From Curtobacterium poinsettiae (GTDB lineage Bacteria > Actinomycetota > Actinomycetes > Actinomycetales > Microbacteriaceae), in contig NZ_CP106879.1 of NCBI RefSeq assembly GCF_025677645.1, positions 1,116,001 to 1,180,000 of the forward strand: a DNA stretch of 64,000 bases, written 5' to 3'. Below, one piece after another: positions 18,602-27,200 of the stretch. Every line of letters starts with the position of its first letter. Position 1 is the first letter of the stretch. Position numbers and translations under genes: made by a program. The notes under the pieces were generated by a model, which had not been told where the DNA came from, made no database searches, and was given only the letters and a program-made list of their open reading frames with translations.

Positions 18602-19572
18602 TGACCACGACCGACTTCACCCCCGGTCCGATCGATCGAGCCGACCGCGTCTACGTCGCGGGACACCGCGGCCTGGTGGGTTCGGCGGTCTGGCGCAAGC
18701 TCGAGTCGGAGGGCTTCACCGACGTGGTCGGACGGACCTCGTCCGAGCTCGACCTGAAGGACCGCGGCGCGGTCTTCGCCTTCTTCGCAGACCAACAGCC
18801 GAAGCACGTCGTGCTCGCCGCCGCCAAGGTGGGCGGGATCATGGCGAACAACACCTACCCGCACGACTTCCTCAGCGAGAACCTGCAGATCCAGGTCAAC
18901 GTGATGGACGCCGCGGTGGAGCACGGTGTCGAACGGCTCGTGTTCCTCGGCTCGTCCTGCATCTACCCGAAGATGGCCGAGCAGCCCATCCACGAGGACG
19001 CACTGCTCACGGGCCACCTCGAGCCGACGAACGACGCCTACGCCATCGCCAAGATCGCCGGCATCCTGCAGGTGCAGGCCGTCCGTCGACAGTTCGGCCG
19101 TCCGTGGATCTCGGCCATGCCGACCAACCTCTACGGCCCGGGCGACAACTTCTCGCCGACCGGCTCCCATGTCCTGCCGGCGCTCATCCGCCGGTACGAC
19201 GAAGCCGCTCGCAGCGGTGCATCGACAGTCGAGAACTGGGGGACCGGGTCGCCCCGTCGTGAGTTCCTGCACGTCGACGACATGGCGGCTGCGGTGTTCC
19301 ACCTGATGGAGCGCTACGACGGCCCTGACCAGGTCAACGTCGGTACCGGGTCGGACGTCACGATCAGGGAGATCGCGGAGACGATCGGCAAGATCGTCGG
19401 GTTCGAGGGTGAGACGGTCTGGGACACGACGAAGCCGGACGGGACCCCGCAGAAGCTGCTCGACGTGTCGAAGCTGGCGGACGCCGGATGGACGGCGCAG
19501 ATCGGCCTCGAGGACGGGCTCCGCAGCACCATCGACTGGTACCGCGAACACGCGGATTCCGTCCGTCAGTGA
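18601..19572 (+). CDS. fcl: GDP-L-fucose synthase
   Basis: 323 residues; the ATG shares its A with the gmd stop codon. Signatures are VYVAGHRGLVGSAVWR, AAKVGGIMANNTYP, FLGSSCIYPK, the catalytic YAIAK, TNLYGPGDNFSP, and GSPRREFLHVDDMA. The enzyme epimerises and reduces GDP-4-keto-6-deoxymannose to GDP-L-fucose with NADPH. Together with gmd this supplies GDP-L-fucose, which predicts a fucose-containing exopolysaccharide, although the visible fucosyltransferase-like gene at 14,067 is frameshifted. Confidence 0.96.
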   Translation: MTTTDFTPGPIDRADRVYVAGHRGLVGSAVWRKLESEGFTDVVGRTSSELDLKDRGAVFAFFADQQPKHVVLAAAKVGGIMANNTYPHDFLSENLQIQVNVMDAAVEHGVERLVFLGSSCIYPKMAEQPIHEDALLTGHLEPTNDAYAIAKIAGILQVQAVRRQFGRPWISAMPTNLYGPGDNFSPTGSHVLPALIRRYDEAARSGASTVENWGTGSPRREFLHVDDMAAAVFHLMERYDGPDQVNVGTGSDVTIREIAETIGKIVGFEGETVWDTTKPDGTPQKLLDVSKLADAGWTAQIGLEDGLRSTIDWYREHADSVRQ

Positions 19573-19607
19573 CGGGTGTGGGACGGACGGAACCGTAGGA
19601 TCGCCTC

Positions 19608-21428
19608 ATGTCCGACGCGCCCGAGTCGCGACGCACTGCAGTACGCCGGGGGTCCAGGGCCCGGATCGTCCTGTGGGTCGTCCTCGCCCTTGTCCTGCTG
19701 CTGATCCTCGCCGTCGCCTGGGTCGGTGTCCGCGGCATGCTCGCGAAGGGGCACCTGGAGCGGGCCGTCGGGGACGTGGACACCCTCCGGTCCCAGCTCA
19801 GCGGCGGTGACACCACCGGCGCCCAGAAGACGGCGCGTCACCTCGAGGACGAAGCAGCGTCGGCTCGGTCACTGACCGGCGATCCCGTCTGGGGCGCTGC
19901 GCAGTCCGTGCCGTTCTTCGGGACCAACCTGCGGGCCGTGCGGGACGTCTCGGTGATCGTCGACGACGTCGCCAGCGACGCCGTCAGTCCCGTCGCCGGC
20001 GTCATCGACGGCCTCGGGTCGGACTCGTTCGCACCGAAGAACGGCAGGATCGACCTCCAACCGATCGAGGACGCGCAGCCGGCGGTCGCCGAGGCCACGA
20101 AGACGCTCCAGCAGGCACGCGCCGACGCGGCACGGATCGACACCAGTGGGACGCTGTCGCCGGTCACCACCGCCGTGGGGCAGCTGCGGAACGCGTTGTC
20201 CTCCGCGTCCGACCAGGCGGTCGCGGCGAACCGCATCGTGCAGCTCGCGCCGGCGATGCTCGGGCACGACGGGGACCGGAACTACCTGCTGCTGTTCCAG
20301 AACAACGCCGAGTTGCGCGCGGGCGGGGGCATCCCCGGTGCAGTGGCGCTCCTGCAGGCGAAGGACGGAGCAATCAGCCTAGGGAGCCAAGCGTCCGGGT
20401 CGTCCTTCGGACCGTACGACAAGCCGGTGCTTCCGCTGACCGACGACACGCGTGGGCTCTACGGAGACATCACCGGCGAGTACATGCAGGACGTCACCCT
20501 CACACCGCGATTCGACGTGTCGGCGAAGCTGGCTCGCGAGATGTGGAAGCAGAGATCCGGGCAGCAGGTCGACGGCGTGCTCGCCATGGACCCCGTGACC
20601 TTGAGCTACCTGCTCAGGGCCACGGGTCCCGTGCAGCTGCCGACCGGCGACACCCTGACGTCCGAGAACGCGGTCAAGCTGCTCTTGAGCGACGTGTACG
20701 TGAAGTACCCCGACCCGGTCGTGCAGGACGCGTTCTTCGCGTCCGCCGCCAGCGCGGTGTTCGACAAGGTCGCGTCGGGCGGGTTCGACACGAAGGCGTT
20801 CGTGTCTGCGCTGACCCAGAGCGCTGACGAGGGCCGCCTTCGGCTCTGGAGCGCCGAGAAGGCCGAGCAGCGCCGCATCAGTGGGACTCCGGTCGCCGGC
20901 GAGCTGCCGACGGCAACCGCCGACTCGAGCCAGTTCGCCGTCTACCTGAACGACGGCACCGGGGCGAAGATGGACTACTACCTCGACAAGAGCGTCTCCG
21001 TCGGCAGCTCGGTGTGCCGGAAGGACGGCCGCCCGACGTCGGTCGTCGAGATCACCCTGAAGAACACGGCACCGGCCGACGCCGCGACGAGCTTGCCGCG
21101 GTACGTCACCGGGGGCGGGGACTTCGGCGTGGAGCCGGGCAGGATCAAGACCCTGCTCGCGGCGTACGCACCCGAGGACGCGATCTTCCTCGGTGCCACC
21201 AAGGACGGCAAGACGACGGCCGTGCAGACGGCAACCGACGGCGGGCACCCCGTGGCCCAGCTGCAGACCCTGCTCGCCCCCGGCGAGAGCCTGACCTACC
21301 GTGTCGCCTTCCTGGGTGAAGCGAAGTACGCGAAGGCAGCGGTGCAGGCGACCTCGACCCCTGGCGTCCGGCAGGCCGAGGCGAAGCCTCTGACGTTCGA
21401 TTGCGAGCGGCCACTCGCCGCTGGCTGA
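19608..21428 (+). CDS. DUF4012 membrane-anchored extracellular protein
   Basis: 606 residues. A basic N-terminus and a single hydrophobic helix (about 22-48) suggest membrane anchoring with the bulk outside. The diagnostic DUF4012 segment NYLLLFQNNAELRAGGGIPG sits near residue 225, followed by FGPYDKPVLPLTDDTRGLYG and VDGVLAMDPVTLSYLLRATG. The biochemical role of DUF4012 is unknown, but it is often found beside actinobacterial exopolysaccharide loci, as here. TAGGAT lies six bases before the ATG, so transcription is probably leaderless and separate from fcl. Confidence 0.85.
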   Translation: MSDAPESRRTAVRRGSRARIVLWVVLALVLLLILAVAWVGVRGMLAKGHLERAVGDVDTLRSQLSGGDTTGAQKTARHLEDEAASARSLTGDPVWGAAQSVPFFGTNLRAVRDVSVIVDDVASDAVSPVAGVIDGLGSDSFAPKNGRIDLQPIEDAQPAVAEATKTLQQARADAARIDTSGTLSPVTTAVGQLRNALSSASDQAVAANRIVQLAPAMLGHDGDRNYLLLFQNNAELRAGGGIPGAVALLQAKDGAISLGSQASGSSFGPYDKPVLPLTDDTRGLYGDITGEYMQDVTLTPRFDVSAKLAREMWKQRSGQQVDGVLAMDPVTLSYLLRATGPVQLPTGDTLTSENAVKLLLSDVYVKYPDPVVQDAFFASAASAVFDKVASGGFDTKAFVSALTQSADEGRLRLWSAEKAEQRRISGTPVAGELPTATADSSQFAVYLNDGTGAKMDYYLDKSVSVGSSVCRKDGRPTSVVEITLKNTAPADAATSLPRYVTGGGDFGVEPGRIKTLLAAYAPEDAIFLGATKDGKTTAVQTATDGGHPVAQLQTLLAPGESLTYRVAFLGEAKYAKAAVQATSTPGVRQAEAKPLTFDCERPLAAG

Positions 21429-21808
21429 GGTCGGAAGCTCCGCAAAGCGAACCAGAAGAATGCCCCCACTCCGAGGGGCAGTAGACGAACCTGTCCGGGG
21501 CCAAAGCCTCTTGAGCCGCCGCACAGTGTGCGGCACGCACACTCCTGAGCGGCTCTCATCTGGGGTTTCTCTCGCGAGCAGCTACGGCGTGTCCGCGACG
21601 GGACACATCGACTCGCCGAGAGAACGGGTGAACACACGTCGACCAATGACCAAAATCCACGTGATCTGGTACCAAGCTGGGAAACTCCGCTAGATTGAGA
21701 CAACTTCGCCATCACAACCGCCATTTCCATGGCTGGGGTCAACCACCGGCGGATCAGCGGGCTCTGGGTGTCAGGGTCTGGATCATCAGATCTTTAGGGG
21801 AACCATTC
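21429..21808 (+). other. Long intergenic region upstream of the LAFTG surface protein
   Basis: 380 bases without a convincing gene. A short hairpin (TGCCCC 21,461-21,466 with GGGGCA 21,475-21,480) may end the DUF4012 transcript. A larger two-part hairpin spans 21,513-21,555 (GAGCCGC with GCGGCTC, enclosing CCGCAC with GTGCGG). The 3' half is visibly AT-richer than its surroundings. TAGATT at 21,691-21,696 is a candidate -10, which would give a leader of over 100 bases. A 77-codon reading frame at 21,460 has no recognisable features and is probably chance. Confidence 0.5.
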
Positions 21809-22372
21809 ATGAAGAAGCTCATCGCAGCGGTGGTGCTGGCTGGCGCCGCACTGCTCGCCACGCCGGCCGTCGCCAACGCCGCCGGCTACACGCCTGACTC
21901 CGACGTCTCCGTCTCCGGCTCCGCCGTCGCCGGTGGCACCGCTTCGGTGAACTTCACCGAGGGCGCGTTCCAGGACAACGAGACCGTCAACGTCCAGGTC
22001 ACCGGTGCCGGTGCGGTCACGCTCGGCGCGCTGCCGACCACGACCGTCTCGAAGACCTACACGGCCGCTTCGGATGGTTCGCTCGACGTCAACGTCACGT
22101 TCCCCCAGGGCGCCTCGGGCACCTACAACCTGACCGCCACCGGCGCCACCTCGGGCGTCGTCGGCTTCGCGGCCTTCACCGTCGCTCCGGCTGACGCTGC
22201 TGCTGTCCCCGCCGCTGGCGCGGGCGCCGGCACCGGCACCGACGGCACGCTGGCCTTCACGGGTTCGACCGTCTCCGCCCTGGCCCTCTGGGTCGCCGGC
22301 GGCGCAGTCGTCCTCGGTGGTGGCCTCCTGCTGGTCCGCGGCTCGGTCCGTCGCCAGCGCGAGTCCGTCTGA
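21809..22372 (+). CDS. Small secreted surface protein with LAFTG sorting signal
   Basis: 187 residues. A clear signal peptide (MKKLIAAVVLAGAALLATPAVANA) is followed by an Ala/Gly/Thr/Val-rich domain resembling an Ig-like fold, then an Ala/Pro/Gly linker. The C-terminus has LAFTG, a hydrophobic helix and a basic tail (RGSVRRQRESV). LAxTG is the preferred motif of class E sortases in high-GC actinobacteria, so covalent wall anchoring is likely. No sortase gene lies in this window. Start chosen at ATG 21,809, where the signal peptide begins. A strong terminator follows at 22,390. Confidence 0.82.
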   Translation: MKKLIAAVVLAGAALLATPAVANAAGYTPDSDVSVSGSAVAGGTASVNFTEGAFQDNETVNVQVTGAGAVTLGALPTTTVSKTYTAASDGSLDVNVTFPQGASGTYNLTATGATSGVVGFAAFTVAPADAAAVPAAGAGAGTGTDGTLAFTGSTVSALALWVAGGAVVLGGGLLLVRGSVRRQRESV

Positions 22373-22389
22373 GTGTCGACACACTGAAC

Positions 22390-22422
22390 GAAGCCCCCGG
22401 AGCATCTGCTCCGGGGGCTTCT
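22390..22422 (+). terminator. Rho-independent terminator after the LAFTG protein
   Basis: Perfect stem of about 14 bp (GAAGCCCCCGGAGC with GCTCCGGGGGCTTC) around a 4-base loop, followed by TTCGTGT. It also faces the VanZ gene that ends at 22,442 on the other strand, so it may work in both directions. Confidence 0.85.
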
Positions 22423-22441
22423 TCGTGTCTGGAGATCGTCC

Positions 22442-22906
22442 TCAGCGTCGTCGGGCCGCCCGGCTGAGCAGCAGCACACCCACAACCGCGCCCAGGAGCG
22501 CCCCCACGCCGTTCGCGACGACGTCGTCGATGGTCGCGGTGCGGGCGGGCAGGAACAGCGCCTGACCGGTCTCGATGCACGCGCTGACGACGAGCCCCGC
22601 GGCGATGGCGGCCCACCACCACCGAGCCCCGGCGAGCAGCACCACGAGCAGGCCGAGCGGCACGAAGTAGACCACGTTCGCCAGGGACTCCACGGTGGCG
22701 TAGTCGATGCGCTCCGGCAGGCCGTGACGGTGCGCGGCTGCGAGGGCACGGGTGAGCCACGGGGCCCCTGCAGCGTCGACGGGGGAGCCCCAGAACCCGA
22801 CGAGCGCCAGGGCGACGCCGTAGGCGATCGCCAGCCCCGTCGCGAACCGACGGCTGCGCCAGGTGGCCGGGGCGCGGTCGTCGACGCGGGGCTTGTCGGA
22901 GGTCAC
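22442..22906 (-). CDS. VanZ-family membrane protein
   Basis: 154 residues with about four membrane helices. The VanZ-like core includes ESLANVVYFVPLGLLVVLL and the second conserved part ACIETGQALFLPARTATIDDVVANGVGALLG. VanZ-like proteins are linked to low-level teicoplanin resistance in enterococci, but most homologues are of unknown function. The GTG at 22,906 is preceded by TAGCGT and six bases, a leaderless promoter. It converges on the LAFTG surface gene. Confidence 0.85.
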   Translation of the reverse strand: MTSDKPRVDDRAPATWRSRRFATGLAIAYGVALALVGFWGSPVDAAGAPWLTRALAAAHRHGLPERIDYATVESLANVVYFVPLGLLVVLLAGARWWWAAIAAGLVVSACIETGQALFLPARTATIDDVVANGVGALLGAVVGVLLLSRAARRR

Positions 22907-23165
22907 GTGCCGACGCTAGCGAGTCGCGCCTCCAGGCGGGTGTCCGAACCATCTCGTCCCCCGAACGCGGCGATCCGGAAAACGAGTACCCCGATCCTGG
23001 CGCTGTACCCCGGAAGTGCGACGCACCTGCCCGGAAATCCGGGGCTGCCCGACGGATGGCATTGACGAAACCCGTGAATCGACGGGCCTGGCTGGCGATC
23101 CCCTCGGTACTTCTCGTAGCGTTCTGGTGTCAGCAGATGTACCCCGGATCGTGAAGGAGAGCGAC

Positions 23166-23495
23166 ATGAGCATCACCGTGAACAACGCGACGCAGGCCGA
23201 GGTCACCCTCGACACCGACACCGTGGACACCATCGCGATCCTCGAGGCCGATGCAGCGCTCTCCTCGCGCCCCAAGCGCGCCAAGGTCACCTGGGTGCAG
23301 GAAGACCAGGGCGAGTGGATCGCCGGTTACGGCGGGTACTTCGGCGGCAGCGTCGACAAGCGCGACGACCGGTACGTGGCCTCCGACACCTTCGGGCTCG
23401 TCGTGGGCGAGTTCTCGTCCCTCGAAGAGGCGCAGACCAAGCTCGAGGACCAGCTGCACGTCATGCTCCCGCCGGTCATCCGGCCGGTCGAGTGA
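23166..23495 (+). CDS. Conserved 109-residue protein of unknown function, copy 1 of a tandem pair
   Basis: 109 residues from ATG 23,166, preceded by GAAGGAGA. No signal peptide or membrane helix, so presumably cytoplasmic. The N-terminus has QAEVTLDTDTVDTIAILEA. The centre has W-Q-E-D-Q-G-E-W followed by GYGGYFGGSVD, and the C-terminus has GEFSSLEEAQTKLEDQLHVM and PPVIRP. It is clearly homologous to the next gene along its full length. I do not recognise the family. A -10-like TAGCGT at 23,117-23,122 would give a leader of about 37 bases. Confidence 0.8.
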   Translation: MSITVNNATQAEVTLDTDTVDTIAILEADAALSSRPKRAKVTWVQEDQGEWIAGYGGYFGGSVDKRDDRYVASDTFGLVVGEFSSLEEAQTKLEDQLHVMLPPVIRPVE

Positions 23496-23596
23496 CGACA
23501 GCGGACACCAGCTCCACCGGCGTCGACCGCGACGCCCGCACCACCCGGAACCACCGGCACCACCCAGCACGCAGCACCGCACGAAGGAGCAGGACC

Positions 23597-23926
23597 ATGA
23601 GCACGACCGTCGCCCACCGCCAGCAGGCCGAGGTGACCCTGGACACCCAGACGATCGAGGTCATCGCCGAGATCGAGGCCCAGGTCGTGGCTCCCGTGCA
23701 GGCGGCCCCCGTCCGCATCTCGTGGGCCCAGGCCGACACGGGCCTGTGGGTCGCGAACTACGGCGGCTACTACGGCGGCACCGTCGACCGTCAGGGCACC
23801 CACTTCTTCGTCGCCGACACCTTCGGTGAGTACGTCGGGGACTTCCGCTCCCTCGATGAGGCGAAGGCGCGCCTGGCCGAGCGCCTGCACGTGCTGCTGC
23901 CGGACGTGATCCGTCCGACCGTGTGA
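23597..23926 (+). CDS. Conserved 109-residue protein of unknown function, copy 2 of a tandem pair
   Basis: Same length as the preceding gene (109 residues) and collinear with it: QQAEVTLDTQTIEVIAEIEA, then ISWAQADTGLWVANYGGYYGG, TVDRQG, VADTFGEYVGDFRSLDEAK, and LHVLLPDVIRP. Conserved features in both copies are the two Trp, the YGGYxGGxVD segment and the final PxVIRP. It has its own Shine-Dalgarno (GAAGGAGC) and starts 101 bases after copy 1, with no terminator between. A terminator at 23,954 closes the pair. Function not recognised. Confidence 0.8.
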   Translation: MSTTVAHRQQAEVTLDTQTIEVIAEIEAQVVAPVQAAPVRISWAQADTGLWVANYGGYYGGTVDRQGTHFFVADTFGEYVGDFRSLDEAKARLAERLHVLLPDVIRPTV

Positions 23927-23953
23927 TCGGCTGCTGATCGCTCGCTGATCCTC

Positions 23954-23983
23954 GAACCCCCGCCGGCCTGCCGGCGGGGGTTC
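23954..23983 (+). terminator. Rho-independent terminator after the tandem 109-residue pair
   Basis: A 13-bp perfect stem (GAACCCCCGCCGG with CCGGCGGGGGTTC), loop CCTG, then TTCCGTG. Confidence 0.85.
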
Positions 23984-24072
23984 TTCCGTGTGCCCGGGGC
24001 GCGCACGGGTCGCGACGGCGGGCCGTCGAGTGCCGTGGCGTGCCGGGCTGCCGCGTGACCCCTGAACGAGTG

Positions 24073-24103
24073 GTCCCCCCTATTGGGGACCCGTACTGTC
24101 CCC
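24073..24103 (+). promoter_or_regulatory. Three alternating GTCCCC/GGGGAC half-sites upstream of the giant surface gene
   Basis: The region holds GTCCCC, then GGGGAC (24,085-24,090), then GTCCCC (24,098-24,103). These form two overlapping dyads with 6-7 base spacers, about 105-135 bases before the start. TACTGT at 24,094 could be a -10 within the array. This looks like a cooperative operator; the regulator is unknown. Confidence 0.45.
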
Positions 24104-24207
24104 ATCCGAACACGAGGAACTGCCAGGATCAACCTGGCGCCAACGACCGTTCTCCCTGATCCTCCGGTCGGTCTCGGTGCCCGCATCGTCTCGACCCGAA
24201 AGTGATC

Positions 24208-27200
24208 ATGCAGCGTACGAACCCGGGCACCGCTGTGCCCACCGACGGTCCGGACCGTCCCGTCGGCACCCGTGCCACCCGCCGACCCGGCCTGCGCGCC
24301 GTCGCCGTGCTCGGCGCGGCGCTCCTGGTGGGCACCGGGCTGACCGCCACATCAGCGGTCGTCGCGGCCGCGCCGGCCTCGGCCGTCAGCGCCACGAAGG
24401 ACGGCGCCATGGTCTGCACCCCGCAGGAGACGCTGTACGCGATCGACGGCACCGGCAAGGTCGTCGCGGTCGACATCAGCACCGGGGCCTCACGGGGCAC
24501 GACCGCCGACGTCACGAACCTCGGTACCGGCGCGAACAACGGTCTCGGCATCTCGCGCGAGGGCGTCTCGATGTTCGCGGCGTCGAACAACCAGACGGCG
24601 ACCCTGCGGCAGTTCGACCCGAAGACCGGTGTCGCGTCCGACCCGGTCGCGACGGACAAGACGCGCACCGTCATCCGGGGCGCGGTCAACCCGGTGACGG
24701 GGATCTACTACTACGGCGACAACGCCGGGTGGCTCGGTGCGTACGACCCGTCGACGGGCAAGTACCTCGGCCAGGTCGGTCAGATCAACGGGCTCACGAA
24801 GCGCAACGCTGCGGACACCGCGAACGCCAACGGTGACTTCGCGTTCAGCTCGCGCGGCCTGTTCTTCGTCGTCGCGGCGAACAAGGTCTACCGCGTCAAC
24901 GTCGACCAGGTGCCGGCGACCGCGGGCACCACGGCGATGAGCACCACCGAGATCGCGACCCTGCCGGCGAGCACGAACAGCCCCGGCATCGCGTTCTCGT
25001 CGGACGGCTACCTCTACGTCTCCAACACCGTGACGACCAACAGCGTCGCGACGACCACGATCTACCAGCTCGACCCGACCTCGGGCAAGGAGGTCCGCAG
25101 CTTCCCCATCGTCGGCAACTACGCCGCGAGTGACCTGGCGAGTTGCAACTACGCCGACACCGTCACGGGTGCGGCGAGCGTCGACCAGCGCTGGGGCAGC
25201 GGCGACCAGTTCACCCTGGCCATCAGCGGCGGCGGCATCGACCCGGCGACCGCGGGCGTCTCCGGTACCACGACCGGCTCCGCCACGGGCGTGCAGGCGC
25301 AGAAGGCCGGCGCCGTCCTGACGACGCCGAACAAGGACTACACGGTCGAGCAGACCGCCGCGGGCACCACCGACCTGGCGAACTACGACACCACGTGGAA
25401 GGCGGTCGACCAGACGACGGGCACGACCGTCGCCAGCGGCACCGGCACCACGGGGACCTTCACCTTCCCGGCAGCCACCACCGCGGACGGCACGGACGTC
25501 CTGGTCACCTTCGCGAACACGCTGAAGGCCACGCACGTCACCACCAGCAGCGACACCGCCACGACCCCCACCGGCACGGCGCTGTCGGTGCCGGCTGCCT
25601 CGGGTGTGCTCGCGAACGACCGCGGCACCGGCCTGTCCGTGGTCTCGAACACCACGCCGGCGCACGGCACCGCCACGGTCGCCGCCGACGGCTCGTACAC
25701 GTACACCCCGGCCAGCGGGTTCTCGGGCTCGGACACGTTCCAGTACACGGCGAAGGACTCGTCGGCCCAGACCTCGACCAGCACCGTGACCGTCACCGTC
25801 GCACCGAAGGGCTCCGACGACGCGTACAGCGTGCACGCGGGCAAAGTGCTGAAGGTGAACGCCGCGGACGGCGTCCTGGCGAACGACCGCGGGTCGGACC
25901 TGACCCTCACCGGCCACGGCCAGCCGTCCCACGGCCTGGTGAAGGTCGCCGCCGACGGGTCGTTCTCGTACGGTGCCGAGAAGGGGTACTCCGGCCCGGA
26001 CTCGTTCACGTACACGGCGAAGGACGGCTCCGGCGCGACCGTCACCGCGACCGTGCGGCTCACCGTGCTGCCCACCGCGTCGGCCGATGCCGTCACCGCG
26101 ACGGCCGGGTCGACGACGACCGGCAACCTGCTGGCGAACGACCTGGGCACCGGCCTGACGGTCACGGGCAACAGCACCCCAGCACACGGCTCGGCGACGG
26201 TGCGACCTGACGGCTCGTACTCGTACACGCCCGCCGCCGGGTTCTCCGGCACCGACTCCTTCACGTACACCGTGACCGACGGCAGCGGCGGGACCGACAC
26301 CGTCACGGTCACCGTGCAGGTCGCCCCGGCCGCACAGGACGACACGGTCAAGGTCGCCGCGGGCGGCACGGCCACCGCCGGCACCCGCGCGACCGGCGTG
26401 CTCGGCAACGACTCCGGCACCGGGCTCACGGTGGCGTCGAACACGTCCCCCTCGCACGGCGCGCTGACGCTCGACCAGGCCACCGGCACGTTCACGTACA
26501 CGCCGACCGAGGGGTACTCCGGCCCCGACGCGTTCACGTACACGGCGGTCGACCGCTCCGGTTCGCCGAGCACCGCGACCGTCTCGATCACGGTCAACCC
26601 GACCATCGGCGCCGACTCCGCGTCGACGGACGCCGGCACCCCGGTGACGATCGACGTGCAGGTCAACGACCGTGGTTCGGACCTCGAGACCACGATCGTC
26701 ACCGGCCCGTCCCACGGCACGGCCGTCGTCGCAGCGGACGGCTCGGTCGAGTACACGCCGACCGCCGGCACGTCCGGCAGCGACTCGTTCACCTACACGG
26801 TGACCGACGGCAGCGGTGTCACCACCGGTGCGGCGACCGTCACGATCACCGTGCGGCCCGTCGCGACGGCCGACACGGTGTCGTCCCGGTCCGACGAGGC
26901 GCTGACGATCGACGCCGCCGCCCTGACCGGCAACGACCGGGGCACGGGGCTGACCGTGACCGACGTGACCGCAGGCGGGGCCGGCAACGGCACCGGCACC
27001 GGCGAGACCGGCGCCACCCGCGGCACGGTCACCCTCGACCGTGCCGCCGGCCGCGTCGTCTACACCCCGGCCGACGGCTTCTCGGGCACGGACACCTTCA
27101 CCTACACGGTGACCGACACCGCCGGCAGCTCCACCACCGGCACGGTCACGGTCGTCGTCGGCCCCCGCGCCACGGCCGACACCGCCACCGCCACGGCCGG

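Noticed and set aside
21460..21693. 77-codon plus-strand frame in the gap after the DUF4012 gene
   Set aside because: No Shine-Dalgarno, no recognisable motif, and it overlaps two hairpins.
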